DNA of 64,000 nucleotides from Planococcus sp. MSAK28401. GTDB taxonomy: Bacteria > Bacillota > Bacilli > Bacillales_A > Planococcaceae. Below are positions 63,916-64,000 of the stretch, in pieces. Position numbers and translations under genes: made by a program. The notes beneath the pieces are model-generated. The model made no database searches. It had not been told where the DNA came from and saw nothing but the letters and a program-made list of their open reading frames with translations. Within the stretch, counting starts at the first letter, position 1, and every line of letters starts with the position of its first letter. Location: positions 2,771,501 through 2,835,500 of the forward strand of contig NZ_JAAMTH010000001.1 in assembly GCF_018283455.1 (NCBI RefSeq), written 5' to 3'.

Positions 63916-64000
63916 ATGGTTATTTTGTATTGGATAGGCAGTTATTTACTCGGCACTGTTTTGACTGCCTTATGGATAGGGAAATGGAAAGGTGTAGACT
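63916..64000 (+). CDS. start of a PlsY-like glycerol-3-phosphate acyltransferase (cut by window end)
   Basis: The first 28 codons of a membrane protein, MVILYWIGSYLLGTVLTALW and IGKWKGVD. The YLLGT...A...GKxKGxD pattern is the N-terminus of PlsY, the acyl-phosphate-dependent glycerol-3-phosphate acyltransferase of phospholipid synthesis. TTGGAGGG lies just before the ATG. Only the N-terminal piece is visible, so this rests on one motif. Confidence 0.55.
   Translation, partial: MVILYWIGSYLLGTVLTALWIGKWKGVD

Overview
The window looks like a stretch of chromosome from a low-to-moderate GC Gram-positive of the Planococcaceae (Planococcus or a close relative). This rests on AAGGAGG-type ribosome binding sites, frequent TTG and GTG starts, bacillithiol genes, coproheme decarboxylase HemQ, LipL, and gene content close to Bacillus. 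From memory of B. subtilis, the order fadF - argS/ywiB - speE/speB - ywhD/ywhB - ywgA - ywfO - lipL - hemQ - ywdK - ywdI - ung - pdxK runs parallel to the ywj-ywd part of that chromosome, with additions between conserved blocks. I saw no rRNA or tRNA gene, CRISPR array, transposase, prophage or recognised defence system.

0.07-12.6 kb: fadF lies under a promoter covered by a FadR-type operator. It is followed by a 12-gene cobalamin salvage operon on the minus strand, btuF-btuC-btuD/cbiZ-cbiB-cobD-cobU-cobS-cobC-cobU-like-pduO-cblT-cblS, most genes overlapping. A B12 riboswitch with its own terminator controls it. The genes import corrinoids, remodel cobinamide through cobyric acid, rebuild the nucleotide loop from salvaged alpha-ribazole (CblT/CblS instead of CobT), and adenosylate the product. 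No corrin-ring synthesis genes are present. A 440-base block of structured repeats separates the riboswitch terminator from btuF.

12.6-27.4 kb: housekeeping genes: argS, a Na+/H+ antiporter, polyamine synthesis (speE, speB), lipoyl transfer (lipL), heme (hemQ), ung, pdxK and small conserved proteins. 27.4-43.9 kb: transport and amino-acid genes: an orphan peptide-type permease pair, bacillithiol deacetylase bshB2, an AT-rich YjiH transporter, threonine dehydrogenase, a cystine-type ABC transporter, a YfcC transporter with an enolase-superfamily enzyme facing an M20 amidohydrolase, Kbl, and a MarR/YhgE pair with a perfect operator palindrome. 44-50 kb: a secreted metalloprotease and the yrrT-luxS-mccA-mccB operon, which turns S-ribosylhomocysteine and homocysteine back to cysteine. 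50-64 kb: topB, a CPA antiporter with TrkA domains, an ABC-F ATPase, a PLD-like protein, an ECF sigma factor, a CNNM-type transporter, an M20 dipeptidase and the start of a PlsY-like gene.

The most unusual content is non-coding. At least four families of short intergenic repeats (called A-D here, plus a nested palindrome E) sit mostly between convergent genes and in the btu leader. Copies differ by compensatory changes that keep the same hairpins. Family B carries twin hairpins whose loops read CAGGA(T/C)G, the motif of CsrA-sponge RNAs such as CsrB. One D copy appears to be inserted inside a C copy, which suggests mobility.
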